Below, piece by piece: positions 38,140 through 46,730 of a DNA stretch of 64,000 nucleotides. Location: assembly GCA_016873215.1 (NCBI GenBank), contig VGXU01000004.1, positions 25,191-89,190 on the forward strand. The letters are read 5' to 3'. The position numbers were made by a program, and so were the translations under genes. Each line of letters begins with the position of its first letter. The first letter of the stretch is position 1. This stretch comes from Planctomycetota bacterium. Its GTDB lineage: Bacteria; Planctomycetota; Phycisphaerae; Sedimentisphaerales; Anaerohalosphaeraceae. The notes below the pieces were generated by a model. The model did no database searches and was not told the origin of the DNA. It saw only the letters and a list, made by a program, of their open reading frames with translations.

Positions 38140-38422
38140 TTTTAACGAAGAGGGTTTTTTAATCAATTTTTCTACAATTTCCACATTCGGCTGATAACAG
38201 GCAAGGGCTAAATAGGTGTATCCATACTCATTCCTGGCATTTGGATCTGCCCCTATCAATAGATTTCACAAAGAAACCCCAGAATCCGTTTACGGCATAG
38301 AAAAACAACTTGTTCTCTGTACTCCAAAACACATCCGTGAAGCCGGCAAGATATATAATTCCTGAGCAGCCTATGAGAAAAAATGTAGAAAGTACTATTA
38401 TCACACAGGTTCTTTTGGACAT
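38107..38422 (-). pseudogene. Ankyrin-repeat lipoprotein, frameshifted
   Basis: The minus-strand frame from ATG 38422 (GGAG ten bases before it) reads a lipoprotein signal with lipobox LIGC, then KLFFYAVNGFWGFFVKS. In frame it stops soon after, but shifting by one base near 38261 restores an ankyrin repeat: LLIGADPNARNEYGYTYLALA, followed by CYQPNVEIVEKLIKK, to a stop at 38107. One lost base in the lysine-serine-leucine codons explains the break. It could be a true pseudogene or a sequencing error. The macro-domain gene lies 21 bases upstream on the same strand. Confidence 0.65.
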
Positions 38423-38443
38423 TTTATAACTCTCCAAATCAGA

Positions 38444-38971
38444 TTACGGATTTAGTTTTTTCAGGGCGGCGGCGAAGATGTCATAAGCGTGCCGGTCGTA
38501 GAGACAAAAAACAACTTCCTTAAGTGTAGTTTGGCCCTTCAGATAGGCAATCGTATTGGACAGCATAATCTCGGCGCAGCGGTCCATCGGATAGCCGAAG
38601 ATGCCGGTGCTGATGGCGCAAAATGCAATGCTGGACAGGTTGTTTTCCTCGGCGACACGCAGACAATTTATCGTGGCGTTTTTAAGTTTTTCATCTTCAT
38701 TGCCTTCGCCCATCCGCGGGCCGACGGCGTGGATGACGTATTTGCATTTGAGTGAGCCGGCGCCGGTGATGACTGCCTGACCGACGGGAACGGGGGCCTT
38801 TTTGAAACTTTCAAGCTGGATTGACATTCCGCCTTTGCGGACGATGGCTCCGGCCACGCCGCCGCCGTGCATCAGCCGGCTATTAGCGGCGTTGACGATG
38901 GCGTCGGTCGCCTGTGCCGTGATATCACCGACAAGTAATTTAAGCTGCGTTGTGTGAATTTGGATTTCCAT
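38444..38971 (-). CDS. Macro-domain protein (ADP-ribose processing)
   Basis: The protein has about 175 residues and belongs to the MacroD/YmdB type. DITAQATDAIVNAANSRLMHGGGVAGAIVRKGG holds the Asn and Gly-rich loop that bind ADP-ribose, and SIAFCAISTGIFGYPMDRCAEIML holds the second loop. Such enzymes hydrolyse O-acetyl-ADP-ribose or remove ADP-ribose from proteins or RNA. The start at 38971 (MEIQIHTT) fits the family; an in-frame ATG at 39031 would add 20 residues. A copy of its 3' end is found at 26194-26285. Confidence 0.9.
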   Translation of the reverse strand: MEIQIHTTQLKLLVGDITAQATDAIVNAANSRLMHGGGVAGAIVRKGGMSIQLESFKKAPVPVGQAVITGAGSLKCKYVIHAVGPRMGEGNEDEKLKNATINCLRVAEENNLSSIAFCAISTGIFGYPMDRCAEIMLSNTIAYLKGQTTLKEVVFCLYDRHAYDIFAAALKKLNP

Positions 38972-39103
38972 CTTTTCACTCAAGGTCGAATCGCTCCCGG
39001 CCGAAAAAGCCATACATATAGATATATACATAAAGTATCTACATTTAGTCCTATAATTCTGTATTTTTTGGCTTAATTTGCCAATTCGTTTTCGTTTGAA
39101 TCA

Positions 39104-39132
39104 TTGCAAAAGAAGGTTCTTTCCGATATAAT
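39104..39132 (+). promoter_or_regulatory. Sigma-70 promoter of the subtilase-like gene
   Basis: TTGCAA (39104-39109), a 17-base spacer and a perfect TATAAT (39127-39132) are present. The predicted transcript start near 39139 rules out translation from the TTG inside the -35 box and supports the TTG at 39164. Confidence 0.65.
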
Positions 39133-39163
39133 AATAGTGTGTTTATTCAATTGGGGAAAGATT

Positions 39164-40906
39164 TTGAAGGCTTTTAAAAACTACAGGCTGACGCCGTTGT
39201 TGACAGGGGTGGTATTGCCGCTGTTTCTGCTGCTTTTGGCGCCCTCCGTCTTTGCCGAGGACGCACTGCCGGTTGAACCCGCGGCATTACAGGCGGTGGG
39301 TCTGCGGGAGGTAGTTGCAAAAGACCCGAACTTAACCGGCCTTGGCGTTCGCATCGCGACGATCTGCCGGAGTATGACTTATTTGGACGGCATCCCGCAG
39401 GGGGATTATCGTTTTGGGATGAATCATTCCGCTTTATTGGGAGCCGATGTTATTTTTGAAGACGGCTCCAGCGGCAAAACAGGCCTTTCTTCTCACGCCA
39501 CCGCTATCGGCGGCGTTTTACTGGGATTGGACCCGAAAGGATTTCACCCTCAAACCGGCCCGTTCTGCTATATTGGAACGTGTCCGGATGCGACGGTAGA
39601 GACATTTGAATTTTGGCGGTTTGTGAGCTTGTATATCTTTGGCGGCCGGCCTTTTGATGCGGATATTGTCACGCTGAGTCTGGGTGAAATTTTTCCGGCT
39701 TGGTGGACACGAGGTATCGAAAAATTAGCCGCGGAAAAAGGGCTGGTGGTTTTTGCCGCCGCAGGTAATGGCAAACGGGCTTATGACCCGGTATTGTATC
39801 CGGCGGCTGGGGCCAATGTTATCGCTGTGGGCGTTGTCAACGCGGTACCTGACCCGACAGGTCAGGGCAAAAGTATTTTGTTTTCCACCACCGACCCAAA
39901 TAATTCCAGCGCAGGACCCACCGCGGATAGCCGCTGCAAACCCGATATTGTGGCGCCGGGTCGGTGCCTTGTGCCCGATATCAGTACTGAAAACGGCTAT
40001 ATCATCGAAGGCGACTGGTCGAGTCTGGCAACGCCGGTTGCCGCCGGTGCCGCGGCCCTTTTGCTTCAGAAGGCAAGATTGGAACCCGATCTGACGGTGC
40101 CGATATTTGCCGCAAATACCAACAACATCATCAAAGCCATACTCCTTACTTCGGCGGACAAGCTTCCTTATTGGCACAAAGGGCGGCCCGGAACACAGGA
40201 TGATGTTTCATGCCCGCTGGATTATTCGCAGGGTGCCGGTGCATTAAATGTTCTGGCTGCGTACAAGTTACTGACGGCCGGTTGGCAAGTCCCCGGCGCG
40301 GTTAATAAAACCGCCGGTTGGGATAATAGCATTCTGGACCCGAATAAGCCGGCGATTTATGAATTTCATTTGTCTAACCCGGCCGGTCAATATATCACCG
40401 CGACCCTGTGCTGGAATCGGATTTACAGCGACGCGTATCCTTTTGAGCCGGAGTATGAAAAAGATACGGATTTGCAGCTTGAGTTGTGGGCCGTGGATGC
40501 GAACAACCCGGACCGCAATATGCTGCTGGACCTCAGCGACAGCGTCAACGACAATGTAGAACACGTTTATTTTGCTGCTGACCCGAATTATACTGATTAT
40601 CAGCTTATCGTGCGTGAAAATGTTTCACATCCGGCAAAACAATCGTATGCCCTCGCCTGGACAACGGGTGCGGACACGTCCGCCAGAAATCCATTCTGGT
40701 ATGACCTGAATAACGACGGCGTTGTCAATCCCGTGGACGAACTGATATCCTTTTTGCTGGAACGAAATCAAATTGAATTACTGAACGGCGTTATTGACAG
40801 CAGTTCCCAATTCCATCTTTCGTCATCGCGAATGGAGGTCTTGAAATCCAACTGGCCCGAATGGCGAAAACACCTGCCGAAATGGACCGCCATCGGCAAA
40901 TTATAA
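39164..40906 (+). CDS. Secreted S8 subtilase-like protein with a dockerin-type tail
   Basis: The protein has about 580 residues. The TTG start at 39164 has GGGGAAAG four bases upstream and gives a clean signal peptide ending SVFA. The S8 fold is recognised by the His region SSHATAIGGVLLG (His111), the oxyanion Asn in FAAAGNG and the Ser region SSLATPVAAGAAALLLQ (Ser287). The first catalytic residue is odd: where subtilases have Asp (IAVIDTG), this protein has IATICRS with Cys68. A beta-sandwich region follows, then one dockerin-like loop DLNNDGVVNPVDELISF near 535. It may be an inactive or altered protease on the cell surface. Confidence 0.85.
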   Translation: MKAFKNYRLTPLLTGVVLPLFLLLLAPSVFAEDALPVEPAALQAVGLREVVAKDPNLTGLGVRIATICRSMTYLDGIPQGDYRFGMNHSALLGADVIFEDGSSGKTGLSSHATAIGGVLLGLDPKGFHPQTGPFCYIGTCPDATVETFEFWRFVSLYIFGGRPFDADIVTLSLGEIFPAWWTRGIEKLAAEKGLVVFAAAGNGKRAYDPVLYPAAGANVIAVGVVNAVPDPTGQGKSILFSTTDPNNSSAGPTADSRCKPDIVAPGRCLVPDISTENGYIIEGDWSSLATPVAAGAAALLLQKARLEPDLTVPIFAANTNNIIKAILLTSADKLPYWHKGRPGTQDDVSCPLDYSQGAGALNVLAAYKLLTAGWQVPGAVNKTAGWDNSILDPNKPAIYEFHLSNPAGQYITATLCWNRIYSDAYPFEPEYEKDTDLQLELWAVDANNPDRNMLLDLSDSVNDNVEHVYFAADPNYTDYQLIVRENVSHPAKQSYALAWTTGADTSARNPFWYDLNNDGVVNPVDELISFLLERNQIELLNGVIDSSSQFHLSSSRMEVLKSNWPEWRKHLPKWTAIGKL

Positions 40907-40945
40907 GCCATTGAAATGATTATCCCAAGGCTTAAACAAAACTCT

Positions 40946-40972
40946 CTGGATTCCCGCCTTCGCGGAAAAGAC
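40946..40972. repeat. Partial copy of the interspersed palindromic repeat
   Basis: It contains CTGGATTCCCGCCTTCGCGG, half of the 65-66 bp element, between the subtilase and M16 genes. Confidence 0.6.
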
Positions 40973-41000
40973 ATTGAAAGAATACGAGTTTTTTCATTTT

Positions 41001-43775
41001 TTATTTTCCCGCGACGACTTCAACGGGGGCGATTTTTTCGAGGTCGGCCTTGATTTTTCCGGCGTCGCCGACGACCACAATCACCAGTTTTTCCGGCGAA
41101 ACGGTTTTGTCGGCCAGTTTCACGCAATCCTCGGCCGACGTGTTCTGCACCGTTTGCAGCAGTTTGTCATAAAAGCCCTTATCCAGATTTTCCGATTCGA
41201 GCAGCCATACATCGCCGGCGACCTGCTGCGGCGTTTCGTGCCGGCGGATAAAAGAGCCGGCGATATATTGTTTGGAGTCGGTTAGTTCGTTGACGGAGGG
41301 TTCCTGTTTACGCAGCCGGCCGATCAAATCGAAAATGGTCTGGATGACCAGGGCGACGGATTCATTCTTTGTGAACGTATTGACCTCAAAATAGCCGCTT
41401 TGTCGCTGCGCGGTATAATTCGCAAACGCTGAATACGTCAGGCCTTTCTGTTCACGGAGGATTGTGTTGACCCAACTGTTGAACGAGATGCCGAAATAAT
41501 TGCTGACCACACGGCTGATAAAATAATCAGGCTGGTCTTTGCGGGTCATCGAACGGCAGCCGACGCGAATCTGGACCTGGGCGCTGCCGGGATAATCCAC
41601 AAGATAAATCTGCGTCTTCTGTTCCTTCGGAAAGTCCGGCAGCTTCGCTTCCGCCGGCGGAGTGTCGTTTTTCCACCCGCCGAAGTATTTTTCTGCCAGA
41701 ACGACGGCTTTCTGAGTATTCACATCCCCGGCAAAAGTCAAAACGGTTTTATCCGGGCGGGCGTACTGAATCCACCAGCTTTTTAAATCATCGGCGGTGA
41801 GTTTTTCGATATCTTTACTTTCGCCCTCGACGGTGCGGGCATAAGGATGCTGTCCGAACAGACGGCGGGCGAATTCTTTTTCGGCCAGATAATCGGGAGT
41901 TTGTTCCCGTACAGCCAGCCCTGTAAGTGTTTGCTTTCGCAGTTTGTCAAATTCCGTCGTATCAAATAGCGGATTCATTGTCGTATCAGCCAGCAGCTCC
42001 ATGCTTTTTTCCAGATGTTCGCTCAGGCAGCTCATATTGACCTGCGCATCATCCATCGAAGCTGAACCATTGAGTTCAATCGCATAACGGGAAAGCTGAT
42101 CAGACAATTCTTTTTCGGTGCGAGTTTTTGTGCCGCGAGTCAGCATTTCTGCAGCTAGGTTGGCCGTGCCGGGTTTGGATTCTGTCATTGCTCCGAATGG
42201 AAGGCCGAATTTGACACTCACAAAAGGCACTTCGTGGTTGGGGATGACCATAATTTTAAGACCGTTTTTAAGAGTCTGTTCGGAGTAGTGCATCGCCATA
42301 TCCGGGGCTTGCAGTTTGGCCTGCGGGGCTTTTGCGGGAAATGTGTCGGGGCGTTTTTCGCCGGGTCTTCCCGGCAGGGAAGCCTGTTTTTCCGGCTTGG
42401 CGACTACCGCGGCGGATTCATCATCTTTGGTGGCGTTTTTCATCCCGCCGGCGTTTTCCTTGACGGTAATTTCAAATGCGCGGTTGAGGGGAAGGTATTC
42501 ACGAGCCACACGCTGCACATCGTCGGCGGTGACGGCGCGAATCTGTGACAGAATTTTATTGGCGTATGATAAATCGCCGACGGTGACGGCGGCGGTACCA
42601 AGAACTCTGGCCTTGCTGTCGATTTGCAGATTACTCGTTACGACCGAACGCAGGTTCTGGTTGCGGGCGGTTTCAAGTTCTTCACTGCGAATGCCTTTGT
42701 CCTGGATGGTCTGAATGTGCTCTTTGATTTTATCCAGCACCGGCTGCGGATTGGAGCCGGGCGCCAGAACCGCACCGATAAGAAATACGCCGTCCTGCTG
42801 AAGGCTCCAGTTTTCCGCGAGGGTCTGCACGGCCAGTTGTTTTTCGGCGACGAGGTCACGGTAGAGGCGGCTGCTGTTGGTACCGCCCAGAATCGCGGCC
42901 AGAAAATCCAGCGCCGGGGCGTCCTTGTGACCCAGCGGTACGGTACGGAAGATAAACCCGGCCAGCGGGGCGGGGGCGTTTTCATTTTCGATGACTGCTG
43001 TCTGCGCCTTGTCGGGAATGGGTTCATGTATTGTGACGCGCGGCGGTGTCGGGCGATTTTGAATCCAGCCGAAGTATTTTTCGGCCAGTTGAACGACATC
43101 ATTGTGTTTGGCGGCGCCGACGACAATCAGCGTTGCATTGTTGGGGACATAATACGTTTGCCAGAAAGCCCGCAGGTCGCCAACGCTGGTGGCGCGCAGA
43201 TGAGCCATGTTGCCGATGGGCATCCAGCGATAAGGATGTTCCTTAAATACAATCGCGGCCAGTTTTTTGTCGAGATTGCCGTAAGGCTCGTTTTCCCGCA
43301 TCCGCAATTCTTCTTCCACGACCTTGCGTTCGGTGTCGAAACTGTCCTGGTCGATTTTAAGAAAAGCCATCCGCTCGGCCTCCAGCCACAGAACCATTTC
43401 AAGCTGGTCGGACGGCAGGGTTTGGACATAGACGGTCTGGTCGAAGGATGTATAGGCATTGGAGAAGCCGCCCGTGCGATAAATCAATTGAAAGTGGTCT
43501 TTGGAACTGACGCGGTCGGTGCCTTTGAACATCATGTGCTCAAACATGTGGGCGTAACCCTGCCGGTCGGGACGTTCATCCTTGGAGCCGACCTGATACC
43601 AGACCTGCACGGCGGCGATAGGGCAGGAGAAATCCTCCAGTGTCACGACAGTCAGGCCGTTTTTGAGTGTACTCTGGTGGTAATCGAACAGGAGCTTTTC
43701 ATGATTTGTTACGGCACATCCCGAAAGAGCAATAAAACCGGCTGAAACCAAAGCGGCAGTTAGAAAACGTCTCAT
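41001..43775 (-). CDS. M16 zinc metallopeptidase, two-half lipoprotein form
   Basis: The protein has 924 residues and a lipoprotein signal with Cys20 (ALSGC). The first half is an active insulinase-type domain: HMFEH with His76, Glu79 and His80 as the inverted zinc site, plus the acidic EERKVVEEELRMRENEP-type helix near 135. The second half (from about 490) is the inactive partner domain: TANLAAEMLTRGTKTRTEKELSDQL stands in its place without HxxEH. It probably degrades peptides in the periplasm. It is coded downstream of the second secretion operon but 228 bases away. Confidence 0.92.
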   Translation of the reverse strand: MRRFLTAALVSAGFIALSGCAVTNHEKLLFDYHQSTLKNGLTVVTLEDFSCPIAAVQVWYQVGSKDERPDRQGYAHMFEHMMFKGTDRVSSKDHFQLIYRTGGFSNAYTSFDQTVYVQTLPSDQLEMVLWLEAERMAFLKIDQDSFDTERKVVEEELRMRENEPYGNLDKKLAAIVFKEHPYRWMPIGNMAHLRATSVGDLRAFWQTYYVPNNATLIVVGAAKHNDVVQLAEKYFGWIQNRPTPPRVTIHEPIPDKAQTAVIENENAPAPLAGFIFRTVPLGHKDAPALDFLAAILGGTNSSRLYRDLVAEKQLAVQTLAENWSLQQDGVFLIGAVLAPGSNPQPVLDKIKEHIQTIQDKGIRSEELETARNQNLRSVVTSNLQIDSKARVLGTAAVTVGDLSYANKILSQIRAVTADDVQRVAREYLPLNRAFEITVKENAGGMKNATKDDESAAVVAKPEKQASLPGRPGEKRPDTFPAKAPQAKLQAPDMAMHYSEQTLKNGLKIMVIPNHEVPFVSVKFGLPFGAMTESKPGTANLAAEMLTRGTKTRTEKELSDQLSRYAIELNGSASMDDAQVNMSCLSEHLEKSMELLADTTMNPLFDTTEFDKLRKQTLTGLAVREQTPDYLAEKEFARRLFGQHPYARTVEGESKDIEKLTADDLKSWWIQYARPDKTVLTFAGDVNTQKAVVLAEKYFGGWKNDTPPAEAKLPDFPKEQKTQIYLVDYPGSAQVQIRVGCRSMTRKDQPDYFISRVVSNYFGISFNSWVNTILREQKGLTYSAFANYTAQRQSGYFEVNTFTKNESVALVIQTIFDLIGRLRKQEPSVNELTDSKQYIAGSFIRRHETPQQVAGDVWLLESENLDKGFYDKLLQTVQNTSAEDCVKLADKTVSPEKLVIVVVGDAGKIKADLEKIAPVEVVAGK

Positions 43776-44003
43776 ATCATTTCTCCAAAATCGTTTATGT
43801 TGTTTTGGGTTTTTTGATGAATAATAACAGGATAGATGCTATGGTTGTCAATAGCAAATAAACAAAAAAAGGATACGAAGTTCCCGTTTTTCCAACAAAA
43901 TGCCAGCCAGAATAGCGTATTTATTCTTCATTTCAGCGAAACAGAAATGAGGCGGTATTGTAATCTGCCGGGACGGAGAAAAAAAGCGGATAAATCGCCG
44001 GGA

Positions 44004-44369
44004 TTATAAATTCAGTTGAATTATTTTTTGGGTCCGACAGAGGGGGCTGCTGCTGACGGCGGTAATTTCAATTTTCATCTGGCGTGAATTTCGGTCTATC
44101 ACTCTGTACTGACAATTCAGCCCGGGGGTTTGCAAGGCGACAAGATCAAGAGGTAAGGGCTGCTTTTTGAGTTTGCTGCGGTTGACGGCGGCCCATTGGG
44201 CGGCGGAGGCGATGGCATTATCGAGATTGGCCTGCGCCGTCTGAATTTGTGTGTCTTTTATCATATTATGACTTTGAGCGGCCCAGACAATCAGACCCGA
44301 TGCCATCAGGGCCATGAGCATCACAACCGCCAGCAGAGCAAACCCGTTTTGTCGTCTTGCGGAGTTCAT
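44004..44369 (-). CDS. Prepilin-like / GspK-PilX-style small protein
   Basis: The protein has 121 residues. The leader MNSARRQNG is followed by FALLAVVMLMALMASGLIVW, a prepilin-like signal that lacks the usual Glu5, as in GspK and PilX proteins. The rest has no recognised domain, and two cysteines (NCQY, LCRT) may form a disulfide. It overlaps the preceding gene by four bases and ends the minus-strand secretion operon. Confidence 0.7.
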   Translation of the reverse strand: MNSARRQNGFALLAVVMLMALMASGLIVWAAQSHNMIKDTQIQTAQANLDNAIASAAQWAAVNRSKLKKQPLPLDLVALQTPGLNCQYRVIDRNSRQMKIEITAVSSSPLCRTQKIIQLNL

Positions 44370-44842
44370 TGTGTCTGCTCCCGCTCGAATCCCTTGGTGT
44401 AGAATACATGGGAGTTATAAAACTTTTTCTCGCGGCGTCCTGAAATTGTTGCTTCTATCCAGCCGGTTATTTCCAAGGCGTTTGGATTTTTGACATCCCA
44501 TACGAAATGTGTCTGCGGCAAAGTCCATGCGATGGCGGGGTCCGGGTTGTCGTCCGCGATGCGGCAGACCTGCTCTTCCGTGAAGCGATACAAAGTCGTG
44601 CCTTTATTCCCAGTGATTATGAGGGAATTGGGGTCGTCGCCTGTCTTCAGTTCTTTTGCCGCCTCAACATCCATTTTCAGACTGTTCACTAAATGATTGA
44701 GCGATGCGGCAGTCTGGAAGTTTTGATTGCCGCGGGGGATTTCCGCCAGCAGAATCCGCATCGGTTCTGTCATTACGGCGAGAAATACGACCAGCAGGCT
44801 GATTATCAGAATCATTTCAATAAGCATATACCCTTTACGCAC
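44366..44842 (-). CDS. Prepilin-like protein (GspJ/PilW style)
   Basis: The protein has 158 residues. A very short leader MRKG is followed by YMLIEMILIISLLVVFLAVM, with Glu5 after the Gly. The helix continues and then NHLVNSLKMDVEAAKEL leads into a small beta domain (TLYRFTEEQVCRI). This layout matches minor pseudopilins that cap a pseudopilus. It sits between two other prepilin-like genes and overlaps the next by four bases. Confidence 0.78.
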   Translation of the reverse strand: MRKGYMLIEMILIISLLVVFLAVMTEPMRILLAEIPRGNQNFQTAASLNHLVNSLKMDVEAAKELKTGDDPNSLIITGNKGTTLYRFTEEQVCRIADDNPDPAIAWTLPQTHFVWDVKNPNALEITGWIEATISGRREKKFYNSHVFYTKGFEREQTQ

Positions 44843-44843
44843 G

Positions 44844-45218
44844 CTATTGGTCTCCGTGTTGAATGTAACGATTCATTCGGACGGATATTTCCCGATTCCG
44901 GATTTTTGTCGTCGCGGTGACGGTGTATAAATCCAGTCCTTTCCATTCCGCCTGTCCGGGATGCTTTTCGAAGACACAAGTGATGCCCGGCCAGAGTCGC
45001 CGGATATCATCCTGCGAAATCGGTTTTTTCTGTATCATAATGGAATCAAGCTGAGCCTGTACGGCCGACAGGCACTGCTGACGGGCCAGTTGCAGACGAT
45101 TGACCGTGCCGTAAAATCGCATCGCTGTCGCCAGTGTCGCCGCCAGAAGGACAACCAAAACCAGCGATGTGACCACTTCAATGGTCAGAAAGCCGTGATA
45201 TTTTATTTGATTTTTCAT
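44844..45218 (-). CDS. Prepilin-like protein (GspI/PilV style)
   Basis: The protein has about 124 residues. The ATG at 45218, overlapping the end of the preceding GspF gene by ATGA, gives MKNQIKYHG before FLTIEVVTSLVLVVLLAATL: a prepilin signal with Glu5. A longer in-frame start at 45326 lies inside the upstream gene and does not give this layout. The C-terminal domain contains one cysteine pair candidate and is otherwise unrecognised. Confidence 0.75.
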   Translation of the reverse strand: MKNQIKYHGFLTIEVVTSLVLVVLLAATLATAMRFYGTVNRLQLARQQCLSAVQAQLDSIMIQKKPISQDDIRRLWPGITCVFEKHPGQAEWKGLDLYTVTATTKIRNREISVRMNRYIQHGDQ

Positions 45219-46729
45219 GGGATGATATACCCGCTTCCAATGGCAGTGATGCGGACCAGACAGATAAACATTGCGTACACCACAAAGCCGACGAATAATC
45301 CCATCAGTAGAACCACAATCGGCCACATGATGGAACGAATCAGATTGCCGAGGTAGTTATGTTTGTTGCGGCAGGTTTCTTCGAGCATTTCCAGCAGCGC
45401 CGGCGCCTGACCCGGATTGATTTTGCCGTCCAGCGCCCATGCGACGGAGGTGCCAATCCCGCGGGCGCGGGCGGATTGCGCGGCGTCCAGTCCCTGTTCC
45501 ACGTCCCCAAGCCATCGGCGGAGACGTTTTTGAAAGCAGCAATTCATTTTTGTGCCCAGTGCCGCGGCGATGGACTGGTTCAGCGGCCAGCCCGCCGACA
45601 AGCTGTGACGCAGGATTTCCACCAGCCGCAGCGTGGCCATATTCCGCTCCAATCTCCGCTGCAGGGGCCAATACCAGCGTATCCGATCAATGATATTCAG
45701 AAACAGTCCCGGTTTGTAAGCTACGCGGGTGCGGAAATAATAATAACTTGTCAATCCGATGCCGACCAGCGCGATGCCTGCCAGAATGATAAATGCGAGA
45801 GGGTGTGTTAATTGATTTGTGATGTAAATCAGAAGAAGTGTTGGTGCCGGCAGCGAGGAACGTCCGTCGCTCATATCGGAAATAACCCCTGAAAATGTCG
45901 GCATAATAAATACCATCAGGCCGGTGGTCATGGCGAAGAGGGAAATCATAACAATCACCGGATACCAGGGGTGTACGGGACGGACTTTTTTGGTTTCATC
46001 GGTGTTGTTGACGAGGTCTTTTTCCAGCGACAGCAGCGTTTGGGGGAGCTGGCCGAGTTTTTCAGCGGATTCAATGGTTGAAACGACTTCCGGCAGGCAT
46101 CGTGGATACCCCTTTCGGGTGGCCTCGGCCAAAGCATATCCCTGTGTCAGCCAATGAGCGGTTCTGCGAAAGACGCGGGCGGTCTTGTCTTTGCGTCCGA
46201 TGGCGGCCGTTTGCAGCGCTGTGGGCAGGGGCAGATTCTGCCGTATTGCCGCCGCCAGTGTGGAGACAAACTCCAGCGCCTGATTATACCGCGCTGTTGC
46301 CAGATAACGAAACACTGTGACGATGAAGAAAATAAAGAAAATGAAGCCAATGACGTGGAAACAGATTAGCAGACCTGCCAGAAGCAGTAAATAGAACAAT
46401 ATGGAAGCGATCATGCGGGCAAGGAATTTCCACCACGGCATATCATTTTGAGTATCCGGGACAGAAACGAAATTCAGCGACAGAATAACGGCAGGAAACC
46501 ACACAGCAAAAGCAGCCAGTAAAGTGATTCCTATAGCTTTTAAGGCCCAATATGAACCGCTGGCCGAATTCAAAATCGACGTGCCAGCGACCAGAACAAT
46601 TGCGCCGGCTATGAATGATCCAGTCAATGCCAATCCGGGTCGCCTGAGGGCTAACCACAGAAAGAGTATTAACAGTCCGATAGCTGATGCTATGACGGAA
46701 ATAACACAGGTTATGTCATTGAAGGCCAT
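45215..46729 (-). CDS. GspF-like inner-membrane platform protein, enlarged
   Basis: The protein has 504 residues, with about 130 extra N-terminal residues holding four hydrophobic segments before the first GspF domain. The GspF parts are visible: LVEILRHSLSAGWPLNQSIAAAL in the second domain and ESAEKLGQLPQTLLSLEKDL in the first. It follows a normal-size GspF gene by one base, so this operon codes two platform-type proteins. The pair may act as a heterodimer, which is an inference. Confidence 0.75.
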   Translation of the reverse strand: MAFNDITCVISVIASAIGLLILFLWLALRRPGLALTGSFIAGAIVLVAGTSILNSASGSYWALKAIGITLLAAFAVWFPAVILSLNFVSVPDTQNDMPWWKFLARMIASILFYLLLLAGLLICFHVIGFIFFIFFIVTVFRYLATARYNQALEFVSTLAAAIRQNLPLPTALQTAAIGRKDKTARVFRRTAHWLTQGYALAEATRKGYPRCLPEVVSTIESAEKLGQLPQTLLSLEKDLVNNTDETKKVRPVHPWYPVIVMISLFAMTTGLMVFIMPTFSGVISDMSDGRSSLPAPTLLLIYITNQLTHPLAFIILAGIALVGIGLTSYYYFRTRVAYKPGLFLNIIDRIRWYWPLQRRLERNMATLRLVEILRHSLSAGWPLNQSIAAALGTKMNCCFQKRLRRWLGDVEQGLDAAQSARARGIGTSVAWALDGKINPGQAPALLEMLEETCRNKHNYLGNLIRSIMWPIVVLLMGLFVGFVVYAMFICLVRITAIGSGYIIP

Positions 46730-46730
46730 A

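Noticed and set aside
38228..38437. A stand-alone 69-residue membrane protein
   Set aside because: The frame is better explained as the first part of a frameshifted ankyrin lipoprotein, because the ankyrin repeat continues in the next frame.
42624..43745. 373-residue forward frame
   Set aside because: It lies antisense within the M16 peptidase gene, whose sense frame has clear motifs.
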